From Sporosarcina luteola (GTDB taxonomy: Bacteria > Bacillota > Bacilli > Bacillales_A > Planococcaceae): a DNA stretch of 64,000 nucleotides. Every line of letters begins with the position of its first letter. Positions within the stretch are counted from its first letter, which is position 1. The position numbers were made by a program, and so were the translations under genes. Below are positions 1 to 7,892 of the stretch, in pieces. The DNA lies in contig NZ_JAMBOI010000002.1 of NCBI RefSeq assembly GCF_023715535.1, positions 124,001 to 188,000 on the forward strand, given 5' to 3'. The notes under the pieces were generated by a model. The model worked only from the letters and a program-made list of their open reading frames with translations, was not told the DNA's origin and made no database searches.

Positions 1-110
1 TTCGGAGGAAGCAATTGCAATAAGGAGACGAACACGAGCGCTGCGACGCCAAGTCCATATTGTTTCTTCCGTTGTTTGAAAAACCAGCCAAGCTGCAGTA
101 AAACTTTCAA
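1..110 (-). CDS. ABC transporter ATP-binding/permease protein, N-terminus only (YheI/BmrC-like)
   Basis: Only the first 36 or so codons are in the window; the gene runs off the left edge. Reading starts at a TTG (108-110) behind a GGGGG ribosome-binding site. The peptide opens MKVLLQLGWFFKQRKK and continues into a hydrophobic segment ending in LLQLLPP. That pattern, a short cytosolic stretch then TM1 with a PP turn, is typical of the half-transporters YheI/BmrC and YfiB of Bacillales, which export drugs as heterodimers. Family assignment rests on this short stretch alone, and no ATPase motif is visible. Confidence 0.6.
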   Translation of the reverse strand, partial: MKVLLQLGWFFKQRKKQYGLGVAALVFVSLLQLLPP

Positions 111-184
111 AGTAATCCCCCTTTTTCTCTATCTTTGAATAGTCTATCAAAAGTCCGAACAATAGAAAAGGTACGAAACTCAAA

Positions 185-517
185 TTATTCGGATTCTGAA
201 ATACTTTTCAGGTGGACAAAGGGGATGCGATGTGTTTCGCCGTTGTCGGAAATGAGGTGCAACGTTCCGTCCAGCGTGTTGATTTTTTGGATGTATCCTT
301 TGCTTTCCGCTACTTTTTCGTGGTCCCAATAGTGTATGAAAATTCGCAAATTCCTTTCTGCAGCTTCGTGGATTTGATAGTTCCATTGTTCGAGTTGCTG
401 TTCATCGGGCTGTTGCCTTAGTTGATGCTCGTCTTCTTTTTGCCATTCGCGCAGCTGTTCGAGATGTTCGGGCAGCATCATCGACGTCCATTTAATACGT
501 CCTCGATCACGGATCAT
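185..517 (-). CDS. YolD-like family protein
   Basis: A 110-residue soluble protein that matches the YolD family pattern: an N-terminal RDRGRIKW segment, a Gln/Glu-rich helical middle, and a C-terminal beta-rich half (INTLDGTLHL, HRIPFVHL). YolD proteins are usually encoded beside UmuC/UvrX-type Y-family polymerases in Bacillales and may be their accessory partners; their biochemical role is not established. The start is an ATG behind GGGAG with 8 nt spacing. It lies downstream of and on the same strand as uvrX, but the two are separated by about 370 bp that hold a dispersed repeat, so co-transcription may be interrupted. Confidence 0.85.
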   Translation of the reverse strand: MIRDRGRIKWTSMMLPEHLEQLREWQKEDEHQLRQQPDEQQLEQWNYQIHEAAERNLRIFIHYWDHEKVAESKGYIQKINTLDGTLHLISDNGETHRIPFVHLKSISESE

Positions 518-543
518 CTTATCATCTCCCTTGACTAATTAAT

Positions 544-671
544 AACCGGATTTCCGCTTCAGGCGGACGCTTTCCGCGGGCGTCGCTTCAGCCTCCTCAC
601 TTCGCTCCGCTTCGTTGCGGGGTCTTCTGCTGACGCTTTTCCCGCAGGAGTCGCCGCCTTCCGCTCCAATC
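544..671. repeat. Dispersed intergenic repeat, copy A
   Basis: GC-rich, non-coding element of about 128 nt with the signature GGCGGACGCTTTCCGCGGGC near one end and CCCGCAGGAGTCGCCGCC near the other. The arms GGCGG and CCGCC, and GACGC and its partners, are complementary, so it can fold. Related copies lie at 28563-28689, 29551-29681 (inverted) and 45343-45389 (truncated). This copy separates uvrX from yolD. Similar elements are common between genes in Bacillaceae and Planococcaceae; I know of no established function. Confidence 0.85.
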
Positions 672-745
672 CTAGAAGATACTTAATTTAAAAGTTCAAT
701 TGATAACCACAGGGAATTATTCCACAAATTTCCATAATACAAGAA

Positions 746-845
746 ATGACCAACAAAGATGAGGTGAAAAAATACCTGTTGACACGCAGAGAAACTTGAA
801 GGTGAGTTGGCTGAATTAAAACGAAAACTAAATGATGTTGGCTAA
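746..845 (+). pseudogene. Possible frameshifted small ORF
   Basis: An ATG at 746 reads MTNKDEVKKYLL and then loses frame. The next frame continues HAEKLEGELAELKRKLNDVG and stops at 845. The two parts together look like a charged helical peptide broken by a single-base indel. There is no clear ribosome-binding site, so this may be chance or a gene fragment. The rest of 518-891 holds only the dispersed repeat and AT-rich sequence. Confidence 0.2.
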
Positions 846-891
846 TAGACACCCGACTCCTGACCAAGTTGGATGGTTTTTTTATATGCGT

Positions 892-2145
892 CTACTTGTA
901 GTGCCCGCCGATGAGTTTGGAGCGATGAACGGCGGTTCCTGCGTCTGTGTAGGAAACTGCTCGCAATATAGCTGTGGAGCCGTATTTTTTGCGCAATGAA
1001 TCCATTGCTTCCCCGAGTTGGCGATTGCGCCATTTATGCTGATCGAAAAGGCTGAGCTGCATGGCATATTCGTTTTCAAGATTTGCCAAGCTGATGGCGA
1101 TGCGCCGTACGGGACGGCCGTCGTGGAATTCGTCGAGCAGCTTTGTGCAAAGCCGGTAAATAGCCATCGTGTCATTTGTCGCCTCATGCATCGAACGGGA
1201 ACGGCCGAAGCCTCCTCCAAGTGAATTCTTCGAATAGCCAATGGACAGATGGACCGTCCGACCCGCCTTGCCTGCCTGCCTCGCCCGCAATGCGACATCT
1301 TCACACATTTCGAGGATGACAGCGAGGATGTCTTCCCGCTTCGTGTAATCGCGGTATAGAATCTGCCCCTTTCCGTAGCTGATCTGTCCTTCAATGAGCG
1401 GCGCACCGAGATCGGACAAGTCGATGCCGTGTGCATGATGATACAATTGATTGCCCATGACGCCGAATTTGGTTTCAAGCCGTTTGAGAGGAGTACGGGC
1501 CAAATCACCCACTGAGAAGATCCCCATATTGTTCAGCGTCCTTTCAAGCCGGCTGCCGATGCCCCACATCCGGCTAAGCGGCGCGACCGGCCATAGCTTC
1601 GACGGGACATCTTCGTATGTCCAACGTGCGAAGCCGGTCTTTTTTGCATCCAAATCGAGGGCGAGCTTCGCCATGAGCATATTCGGCCCCATGCCGCAGG
1701 CGGATCGGAGCTGGTATTGGCTGACAAGCTCGTCTTGGATTCGCTCGACCGTTTCCTCAGGGTCACCCCATAGCCGCTCGGTCCCTCCCAAGTCAATGAA
1801 GCTTTCGTCGACGGAGTACACGTGGATCGCCTCTTTCGGCACATAACGGTTCAAGTTTTTGGCGATTTCCATCGAAACATCGATGTAAAACTGCATTTTC
1901 GGTTCAATCAACCGGATGGATGGGTCATCCGGGATTTCATAGAGCCGCATTCCGGTCTGCACACCGAATTCCTTCTTCAACGCGGGAGAAGCAGCCAGGA
2001 CGATGCCCCCTTTCCGTTCTTTATTGCCGATAATCGCAATCGGCGTATCCATAACATCGAGCCCTTCGATTGCAGCCGCACAACTGGCATAGAAGCTTCG
2101 CATATCCAGACATACAATTTTCCGGTCCGGCAAATCTTCATACAT
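892..2145 (-). CDS. uvrX: Y-family DNA polymerase (UvrX/YqjW/UmuC type)
   Basis: Translesion DNA polymerase of 417 residues that would copy past damaged bases as part of the SOS response. The palm motif VCLDMRSFYASC carries the first catalytic Asp (about residue 14), and YSVDESFIDLGG carries the Asp-Glu pair (about residues 115-116). A helix-hairpin-helix-like segment (LSRMWGIGSRLERTL) and a little-finger domain follow. The start at 2145 (MYEDLPDRK) is chosen because it follows GGGAGGG with good spacing and matches the family N-terminus; the in-frame extension upstream runs through the promoter. Two LexA-type boxes lie just upstream. In B. subtilis the homologues UvrX and YqjW are LexA-controlled. 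Confidence 0.93.
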   Translation of the reverse strand: MYEDLPDRKIVCLDMRSFYASCAAAIEGLDVMDTPIAIIGNKERKGGIVLAASPALKKEFGVQTGMRLYEIPDDPSIRLIEPKMQFYIDVSMEIAKNLNRYVPKEAIHVYSVDESFIDLGGTERLWGDPEETVERIQDELVSQYQLRSACGMGPNMLMAKLALDLDAKKTGFARWTYEDVPSKLWPVAPLSRMWGIGSRLERTLNNMGIFSVGDLARTPLKRLETKFGVMGNQLYHHAHGIDLSDLGAPLIEGQISYGKGQILYRDYTKREDILAVILEMCEDVALRARQAGKAGRTVHLSIGYSKNSLGGGFGRSRSMHEATNDTMAIYRLCTKLLDEFHDGRPVRRIAISLANLENEYAMQLSLFDQHKWRNRQLGEAMDSLRKKYGSTAILRAVSYTDAGTAVHRSKLIGGHYK

Positions 2146-2169
2146 GCATATCCCTCCCGAAAGTAAAAA

Positions 2170-2181
2170 GAACATCCGTTC
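2170..2181. promoter_or_regulatory. LexA/DinR-type SOS operator, box 1 of uvrX
   Basis: GAACATCCGTTC, extended to the perfect flanks AGAAC...GTTCT, fits the Gram-positive SOS box core GAAC-N4-GTTC. It lies 25 bp upstream of the uvrX start and just downstream of the -10 hexamer. Confidence 0.85.
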
Positions 2182-2183
2182 TG

Positions 2184-2219
2184 TATAGTATACCCAGAAC
2201 AGATGTTCATATTCAATGG
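2184..2219 (-). promoter_or_regulatory. Predicted sigma-A promoter of uvrX
   Basis: On the minus strand TTGAAT is followed after 18 nt by TATACT, close to sigma-A consensus. One SOS box lies in the spacer and the other just downstream of the -10, which is the arrangement expected for LexA repression. Confidence 0.6.
2197..2208. promoter_or_regulatory. LexA/DinR-type SOS operator, box 2 of uvrX
   Basis: GAACAGATGTTC matches the GAAC-RNRY-GTTC core exactly. It sits between the predicted -35 and -10 hexamers, 27 bp (centre to centre) from box 1. Confidence 0.83.
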
Positions 2220-2348
2220 TCCTTATTGCCAATTGGGAAAAATGGAAAGTGGACTTTTGTGGAATAGTCTATTGGACTTATATTCTGCAAATAAAAAAGC
2301 ATCCATCCTCAAAAGATAGACGCTCCTCCATCTTATTTCGCTACTATA

Positions 2349-2393
2349 TTACTTCTCCGGCAGCTTGGACTCTTCAATATCGCTGAAATAGCA
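2349..2393 (-). pseudogene. C-terminal fragment of a DUF6612-like lipoprotein
   Basis: The minus strand reads CYFSDIEESKLPEK then stop. The intact lipoprotein at 3820-4620 ends in YFNDIEDFKLPKEVSD, so this is a remnant of a paralogue or of a duplication. No further homologous codons are visible upstream, where the M23 peptidase gene ends 35 bp away. Confidence 0.5.
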
Positions 2394-2427
2394 TTTTCCT
2401 GACGGTACCCTTTTATGCAGTTTTAAT

Positions 2428-3135
2428 TTATTCCCATTCATCAAGTCTATGGAATCTTATTCTATCCTTATTTGTTGGAATCCCATTATTTACTTTTTCC
2501 CATATGCCATTATTAAATATTTCATATTTTTCAAAGGCAACAGGCAATCCGTTTGCAGTAGCTATGTCACTACTATCCATAAGTTGAAAATGCAAATGCG
2601 GAGCAAAGGAGTTACCAGAATGACCAACCCTACCAATAATTTCACCTTTTTGCACATGCTGACCAACTGCAACCTGAATTGACCCCGTTTGAAGATGGAC
2701 TAATCCAGCATATACATTGTCGGCACATTCTATAATAATGTAGTTCCCAGCAACTGATTGTATGTCGTCTTTTTTGGGGTCGAAATAATGAGCGTTTTTA
2801 TAAGCGTTTGACATATCTGAAAGCAATTTTGTTCTTGCTCGTTCTTTATAACCATCCTCAGCTTGGAGAATGATTCCTTCACAAGGAGCAAATATTTCTT
2901 GTCCCCAACAATAATATTCATCTACGGGAACCCCAAAAAGTAGATATTGCGCCAAACTAGTGCGATAGGCGGGCCAGCCCATTCTTTCCCAATCGACCTG
3001 AACAAAGTCATAAGCATATCTTGATCCTAATCGGTTTGTACCGTGACTCGGAATTTTTGTCCCCGGCGTATTAGGAGAGTACCATTCACCTCTCAAAGGA
3101 AACTCAACAATTATTGGCTCAAGGTCGTCAATCAT
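2428..3135 (-). CDS. M23 family metallopeptidase (LytM-like)
   Basis: A 235-residue protein with the features of M23 zinc endopeptidases that cut peptidoglycan cross-links. SHGTNRLGSRYAYDF supplies the first His and the Asp ligand, and APHLHFQLMD supplies the HxH ligand; GQHVQKGEIIGRVGHSGNS is the typical lysostaphin/LytM turn. I start at 3135 (MIDDLEP) because GAGGGGGG lies 7 nt upstream. A longer in-frame form from 3222 would add a hydrophobic stretch (LGLTLVGLVIF) that could be a membrane anchor, but it has no comparable ribosome-binding site. With the short start there is no export signal, so location is uncertain. Confidence 0.85.
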   Translation of the reverse strand: MIDDLEPIIVEFPLRGEWYSPNTPGTKIPSHGTNRLGSRYAYDFVQVDWERMGWPAYRTSLAQYLLFGVPVDEYYCWGQEIFAPCEGIILQAEDGYKERARTKLLSDMSNAYKNAHYFDPKKDDIQSVAGNYIIIECADNVYAGLVHLQTGSIQVAVGQHVQKGEIIGRVGHSGNSFAPHLHFQLMDSSDIATANGLPVAFEKYEIFNNGIWEKVNNGIPTNKDRIRFHRLDEWE

Positions 3136-3302
3136 CTTATATCCCCCCTCTGTTGATTCATTACCTACATTACTGAAAATGACTAGTCCTACAAGGGTAA
3201 GTCCCAGTTTTTGTGATATCAATTTACATGAATTACAATGAAATTAAACGCTACCTTTCAAAGTCATAACCGTCTAATTAATTAAACAGGGGGTAAAGAA
3301 TT

Positions 3303-3725
3303 CTGAAAACCTTAAAATTGTTCATCTTAATTGGGACATTTTCAATGTTATTAGTAGGTTGTTCAAACGATTTACAGAACACGGAACAAAGTATAGTAAT
3401 CGAAAAGCGTATTGGCGATGAAAATAATTATGAAGACTTCAGAGAGGTCACCGATAATGAGCAAGTGCAAAAATTGAAAGAGATTTTAAAGGATGTAAAT
3501 TGGATAAATGCAAAAGCAGAAATGGCATACCCTCCTGATTATAAATTTGCATTTCGTTATAAAAACCCTAATATTGAAGCCAAAGCCGTATTATACCAAC
3601 TATGGATAACTCCAAACAAAGATAAAGTAGAACTCATTGGTGTTAATCAATATGTTAAATTAGACAAAGGTATGTCAGCAGAACTATTTGAAATCGTTAC
3701 AGGAGAGAAATTAACGGATCAGTGA
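3303..3725 (+). CDS. Small lipoprotein, YhfM-like, with a non-ATG start
   Basis: About 140 residues. The N-terminus has a lipoprotein signal: hydrophobic core then lipobox LLVGC, followed by SND. The nearest standard start is TTG at 3318, which leaves a signal with no positive charge. The frame continues upstream through KTLK to CTG at 3303 (or ATT at 3300), 9 or 6 nt after AGGGGG (3288-3293); this gives a normal n-region with two lysines. I therefore prefer the non-standard start. The mature part resembles short Bacillus lipoproteins of the YhfM type, with no known function. Base composition is AT-rich compared with its neighbours. Confidence 0.65.
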   Translation: MKTLKLFILIGTFSMLLVGCSNDLQNTEQSIVIEKRIGDENNYEDFREVTDNEQVQKLKEILKDVNWINAKAEMAYPPDYKFAFRYKNPNIEAKAVLYQLWITPNKDKVELIGVNQYVKLDKGMSAELFEIVTGEKLTDQ

Positions 3726-3768
3726 AGCATCTGCCAAATGGCATTGCGTCCAATCAGATCATAATAAA

Positions 3769-3808
3769 ACACCCCAGAAGCTTAACTATAACTTCTGGGG
3801 GTGTTCTT
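3769..3808. terminator. Bidirectional Rho-independent terminator
   Basis: A stem of AACACCCCAGAAG with CTTCTGGGGGTGTT around a short AT loop lies between the convergent lipoprotein genes, with T-rich flanks on the plus side and A/T on the other. It can serve both. Confidence 0.8.
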
Positions 3809-3819
3809 GCTTCTTCATT

Positions 3820-4620
3820 TCATTCCGTTGCCAAATCACTGACTTCCTTCGGCAACTTGAAGTCTTCAATGTCATTGAAATAGCTATACGTCGCATTCAA
3901 TTTCTGACGCGAACGATATGAATTGCCATCGCGATAATTCCTCATGTCGGAAGACCATTTGAAGCTCGTCACGTAAGACGTGTTTTTATTGAATGTGATA
4001 ACCAATTCAATTTTGTCAACGATGTTGAAGCCATCCTGAGATGGTCCGATATCTGGGAAAAGTTCTTTAATCCGCTTGTAATCGTTGCGGTCTAGTGACA
4101 ATTTCAATGCATATCCATACTCAATCGGTTCGAGTACAAACTCGTCCTCGAATTCTTTGAATTTGGACAGGTCAAGCATTGGATGTGATTCGGCAGCTAG
4201 CGTTCCGAACAACTCTTCGATCGATCCGGCTGGCAGCTCTTCCCAGTCATTTTCCTTTTCAGGCTTTGCAAACGTCCGGTCACCCACTTGGTATAAATCT
4301 TGCTTCCAGCTTCTCACGCCTCGCGGGGAAATGATTGATTTCTGGCGTACTTTTATCGGATCAAGGAAAGCGTCAATCGTCATATCGAATTTCGCGCCAG
4401 CTTTTTCAGGATTTTCGATATCTCCGTCATACACAGTCACTGCGTAATCATCGTAGACAATATGGGCTCGTACAGCTTTCAACGATTCTTCCATTGCTTT
4501 TTGGGATTTATCCAATAAATCTCCAGCCGTCATTTTCTTTTGAGCCGTTCCTGGATTGCTGCAAGCGGCCAGCAAAAGAACGAGTGAGCCGACAGCAAGG
4601 GCATTAATAATTTTTTTCAC
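3820..4620 (-). CDS. DUF6612-like lipoprotein (LppX/LprAFG-like fold)
   Basis: A 266-residue lipoprotein with a clear type II signal: MKKIINALAVG, a hydrophobic core and lipobox LLLAACSN. The mature part alternates beta strands with charged turns and has the layout of the DUF6612/LolA-LppX-like proteins common in Firmicutes (early KSQKAMEE helix, then DMTIDAFLDPIKVRQKS). Such folds may carry lipids or other hydrophobic ligands at the membrane; the ligand here is unknown. A short remnant with the same C-terminal motif lies at 2349-2393, which suggests a past duplication. It is monocistronic, with a terminator immediately downstream. Confidence 0.75.
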   Translation of the reverse strand: MKKIINALAVGSLVLLLAACSNPGTAQKKMTAGDLLDKSQKAMEESLKAVRAHIVYDDYAVTVYDGDIENPEKAGAKFDMTIDAFLDPIKVRQKSIISPRGVRSWKQDLYQVGDRTFAKPEKENDWEELPAGSIEELFGTLAAESHPMLDLSKFKEFEDEFVLEPIEYGYALKLSLDRNDYKRIKELFPDIGPSQDGFNIVDKIELVITFNKNTSYVTSFKWSSDMRNYRDGNSYRSRQKLNATYSYFNDIEDFKLPKEVSDLATE

Positions 4621-4787
4621 AAATAAACTTCCTCTCTACAAAACCTACATTCATTTTACTGGAATCTGCGCACTTCATCAATCCATTAGACGGATATTCT
4701 GCAAGAGAAGTTGCATGGAACACGAAACTGAAAAAGTTCTCGTTTAAACCGAAAGAGTTCTCATTCTTGCGGATTCCGTCATTCCAT

Positions 4788-5900
4788 TCAGTCTTCTTTA
4801 AAATGCCATATGTCCGTCATGAATTCCTCAATCGCACGAAAATTGGGTGAAAAACCGATTCCGGGAACAGTCGGAACAGTTATATAGCCATTCTCCACAA
4901 CCACTTCGGGCTCAATAATATCCTTTTCCCAATAACGGGACGAGCCTGCCGTATCGCCTGGAAGATTGAAATTCGGGAGTGATGTTAATGCAATATTATG
5001 GGCGCGCCCGATTCCCGCCTCCAGCATGCCGCCGCACCAGACGGGAATCCCTCTCTCCATGCAATAATCATGGATCCGCTTCGCCTCAGACAAGCCGCCG
5101 ACTCTCCCGATTTTCACATTGATGACTTTAGTGCTTCCAAGCTCGACCGCTTTCCTTGCGTCTTCAAATGAATTGATGCTTTCATCAAGACAGATCGGCG
5201 TCTTTAACTGTTTCTGCAAAACCGCGTGATCAATAATGTCATCGTGTGCGAGCGGCTGCTCGATCATCAGAAGGTCGAATTCATCAAACCGCTTCAACAG
5301 GTCGATATCATCTAGTGAATAGGCCGAATTCGCATCCGCCATGAGCGGAACTTGCGGAAAAGCGGATCTCAATCCCCGGAGGACGTCAACATCAGCTCCA
5401 GGCTTGATTTTCACTTTGATCCGTTTATAGCCTTCCTCCAAATACCTTTGCACTTTATCAACCAAATCGGCTAAATCCTTTTGAATGCCGATACTGATGC
5501 CGACTTCAATCCGCTCGCGTTGACCGCCTAACGCTTCTGCCAATGAAATGCCTTTCCGTTTCGCGTACAGATCCCAAATGGTGCATTCTAAAGAGGCCTT
5601 CGCCATATTGTTTCCCCGGATCGGCGCAAAGTGGCTGCCGACGTCATCAGGATGGCTAATTTCCTTCCCAAGCAGAAGCGGGATAAGGAAATCACGAAGC
5701 ATATGTATGTTCGTTTCCACCGTTTCTTCCGTATACCATGGCGCGTCGAATGCAACCGATTCGCCCCAGCCTGTATTCCCCAGCTCATCACAAACTTCCA
5801 ACAGAAGAAAATGCTTATCCTGCATCGTACCGAAACTCGTTGAAAAAGGCTCTTTCATTCTCATTTTCATCTTGCGGATTGTCACTTGGGTAATTTGCAA
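4788..5900 (-). CDS. menC: o-Succinylbenzoate synthase / N-acylamino acid racemase
   Basis: A 370-residue enolase-superfamily enzyme. The MenC reaction dehydrates SHCHC to o-succinylbenzoate in menaquinone synthesis; many Bacillales members also racemise N-succinylamino acids. Visible hallmarks in order: the capping domain with FSTSFGT; the catalytic pair KVKIK on strand 2; metal ligands in DANSAY, IEQPL and LDESI; and the second catalytic Lys in NVKIGRVGG. Length and motifs fit the NSAR/OSBS subgroup. It stands apart from other men genes, next to ilvE, so the racemase role cannot be ruled out; OSBS activity is the default. Confidence 0.88.
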   Translation of the reverse strand: MQITQVTIRKMKMRMKEPFSTSFGTMQDKHFLLLEVCDELGNTGWGESVAFDAPWYTEETVETNIHMLRDFLIPLLLGKEISHPDDVGSHFAPIRGNNMAKASLECTIWDLYAKRKGISLAEALGGQRERIEVGISIGIQKDLADLVDKVQRYLEEGYKRIKVKIKPGADVDVLRGLRSAFPQVPLMADANSAYSLDDIDLLKRFDEFDLLMIEQPLAHDDIIDHAVLQKQLKTPICLDESINSFEDARKAVELGSTKVINVKIGRVGGLSEAKRIHDYCMERGIPVWCGGMLEAGIGRAHNIALTSLPNFNLPGDTAGSSRYWEKDIIEPEVVVENGYITVPTVPGIGFSPNFRAIEEFMTDIWHFKED

Positions 5901-5928
5901 AATCGATACCCCTTTCTTATAAATTCGT

Positions 5929-5957
5929 AAAAAACACCCTGCCGCTACGACAGGATG
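5929..5957 (-). terminator. Terminator of ilvE
   Basis: Minus-strand stem CATCCTG/CAGGGTG (with one G-U pair) is followed by TTTTTT, directly downstream of the ilvE stop codon and upstream of menC. Confidence 0.75.
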
Positions 5958-5964
5958 CTTGTAC

Positions 5965-7053
5965 TTACTTTACTGTTTCAACGTCAACTGTCATCCGCCA
6001 TCCGAACGGATCTTCCGCTCTTCCGGTCTGGATGCCCGTCATCGTGTCATAGACTCTTTGTGCCAAGTCGCCGATCTCTCCGTTATTGATGGTGATTTTC
6101 TTTTCGTTCCAATAAAGCTCACCGATTGGAGAGATGACCGCTGCAGTTCCCGTGCCGAAAGCTTCTTCCAAAATCCCCGACTGATATGCTTCGTAAAGCT
6201 CTTCCATGGAAATCTTACGTTCAGTAATAGGAATGTCCCAATGTTGGAGCAATTCAATGACGGATTTTCGTGTGATTCCTTCTAAAATGCTTCCGTTGAG
6301 CTCGGGTGTAACGACTTCACCGTTCAATTTGAAGAAGACGTTCATCGCGCCGACTTCCTCGATGTATCGGTGTTCTTTCCCATCGAGCCAGAGTACTTGC
6401 GAATAGCCTTTCGCTTCCGCCACTTCTTGGGCTTTCATTGCGCCGGCATAGTTGCCTGCCGTTTTTGCACTGCCTGTCCCACCCGTTACCGCACGGACGA
6501 ATTCGGACTCGACCGCAATCTTGACAGGATTGATGCCTTCTTTATAATAGGCACCGACCGGCGAAAGAATGATCATGAAGCGGTACGTTTTCGATGGAGC
6601 GACACCAAGATACGGTTGCGTCGCAAAGATGAATGGCCGGATATAAAGAGATGTCCCTTCAATATTGGGAATCCAGTCTTTATCGACTTGGATCAGTTTC
6701 CGAAGACCGGAGAGAGCGAGTTCTTCATCGAAAGCCGGAATGCAAAGCCTTTCATTCGAACGGTTTAATCTTTTCATATTCTCTTCAGGTCGGAAAAGGA
6801 GCACTTCTTCATCATCCGTCACATATGCCTTCAGTCCTTCGAACACTGTTTGGCCGTAATGGAATACCATTGCCGCAGGATCGAGCAAGATCGGTTCATA
6901 CGGAACAATCTTCGGATCATGCCAACCTTGCCCTTCCGAATAATCCATCGTAAACATATGGTCGGTAAATATCGTCCCGAAGGAAAGCTGATCGAATGCC
7001 GGCTTCGTTTTCGGATTCAAGGTATTTTCAACTTCGATTACTGAATTGGTCAT
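5965..7053 (-). CDS. ilvE: Branched-chain amino acid aminotransferase
   Basis: PLP-dependent fold-type IV transaminase of 362 residues that makes leucine, isoleucine and valine from their 2-keto acids. Visible features: [14 protein letters not shown] near residue 75; the conserved RPFIFAT; the Schiff-base lysine in [13 protein letters not shown]; and the C-terminal [14 protein letters not shown] that binds the phosphate. The start at 7053 ([12 protein letters not shown]) follows AAGGGGG by 8 nt. An upstream in-frame extension is non-coding promoter sequence. It is transcribed divergently from niaR. Confidence 0.93.
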   Translation of the reverse strand: MTNSVIEVENTLNPKTKPAFDQLSFGTIFTDHMFTMDYSEGQGWHDPKIVPYEPILLDPAAMVFHYGQTVFEGLKAYVTDDEEVLLFRPEENMKRLNRSNERLCIPAFDEELALSGLRKLIQVDKDWIPNIEGTSLYIRPFIFATQPYLGVAPSKTYRFMIILSPVGAYYKEGINPVKIAVESEFVRAVTGGTGSAKTAGNYAGAMKAQEVAEAKGYSQVLWLDGKEHRYIEEVGAMNVFFKLNGEVVTPELNGSILEGITRKSVIELLQHWDIPITERKISMEELYEAYQSGILEEAFGTGTAAVISPIGELYWNEKKITINNGEIGDLAQRVYDTMTGIQTGRAEDPFGWRMTVDVETVK

Positions 7054-7142
7054 CGTAAATCCCCCTTCTGCTATGTATTTTTTCATTATACACGAAACTG
7101 TGGCAACGGATATGGTAAAATGGTTGAAATGGAGGGATGACA

Positions 7143-7682
7143 TTGACTGGAACTGAGAAAATGCCCGGAGAAGAACGCCGGCAATTGATTTTGGAAACTC
7201 TGCAGAAAGCGGACAATCCGATGACAGGCAAAGAGCTTGGTGAACTGACAAATGTCAGCCGCCAAGTCATCGTCGGAGATATAACATTATTAAAAGCGAA
7301 GAAGGAACCGATACTTGCAACAAGTCAAGGGTATATCTATATGCATGCATCGGCAGGACCGGAGAAAATCGAGAAAGTGCTCGTCTGCCACCATACACCC
7401 GAGCAGACCGAGGAAGAGTTGAACATCCTCGTCGATCATGGGCTGACTGTGAAAGATGTGAAAATTGAGCACCCCGTCTACGGAGATTTGAGTGCCTCGA
7501 TCATGGTGGCGAATCGTCTGGAAGTGAAGGAATTCATGAGGCGGGTAAATGAAGCGAACGCGGTTTATCTGGCCAAGCTTGCTGAAGGCGGCATCCATCT
7601 TCATACGGTCATCGCGGACGAACAACATCAAATTGACAATGCCGAAATCGCATTGAAAAAAGCGGGTATCCTCGTCGAATGA
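7143..7682 (+). CDS. niaR: Nicotinate-responsive transcriptional repressor NiaR (YrxA-like)
   Basis: A 179-residue regulator with an N-terminal winged HTH (about residues 8-60, ELTNVSRQVIVGDI as recognition helix) and a C-terminal 3H domain. The His residues that give the domain its name are visible in CHHTPE, EHPVYG and GIHLHTV; in family members they bind metal and nicotinic acid. NiaR represses NAD synthesis or niacin uptake genes, none of which are in this window. I prefer TTG at 7143 because GGAGGG is 6 nt upstream; the ATG at 7137 overlaps that site. A terminator follows. Confidence 0.88.
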   Translation: MTGTEKMPGEERRQLILETLQKADNPMTGKELGELTNVSRQVIVGDITLLKAKKEPILATSQGYIYMHASAGPEKIEKVLVCHHTPEQTEEELNILVDHGLTVKDVKIEHPVYGDLSASIMVANRLEVKEFMRRVNEANAVYLAKLAEGGIHLHTVIADEQHQIDNAEIALKKAGILVE

Positions 7683-7748
7683 CGAATATTAATTCAGAAG
7701 AAGATTTCATATGACTCAAAACCTTTATACAACAAGGTTTACCGTTCT

Positions 7749-7785
7749 ACATCATCTTTCAATAGATGATGTTTTTCGTTTTTCG
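7749..7785 (+). terminator. Terminator of niaR
   Basis: Perfect stem ACATCATCT/AGATGATGT with a 6-nt loop, followed by TTTTCGTTTTT, about 70 bp after niaR. Confidence 0.85.
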
Positions 7786-7892
7786 CATAAAAAATGGTGC
7801 GATACTTTGCCAGATGCGTCGCCCTTAATTTGGACTAATAGAACAATCCTAATCATATTCTAAAGAAAACAATCAGAGGAGTGTAAAGTTAG

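Noticed and set aside
882..1508. 208-codon ORF on the minus strand
   Set aside because: It is an alternative frame of uvrX, whose own frame carries the catalytic motifs.
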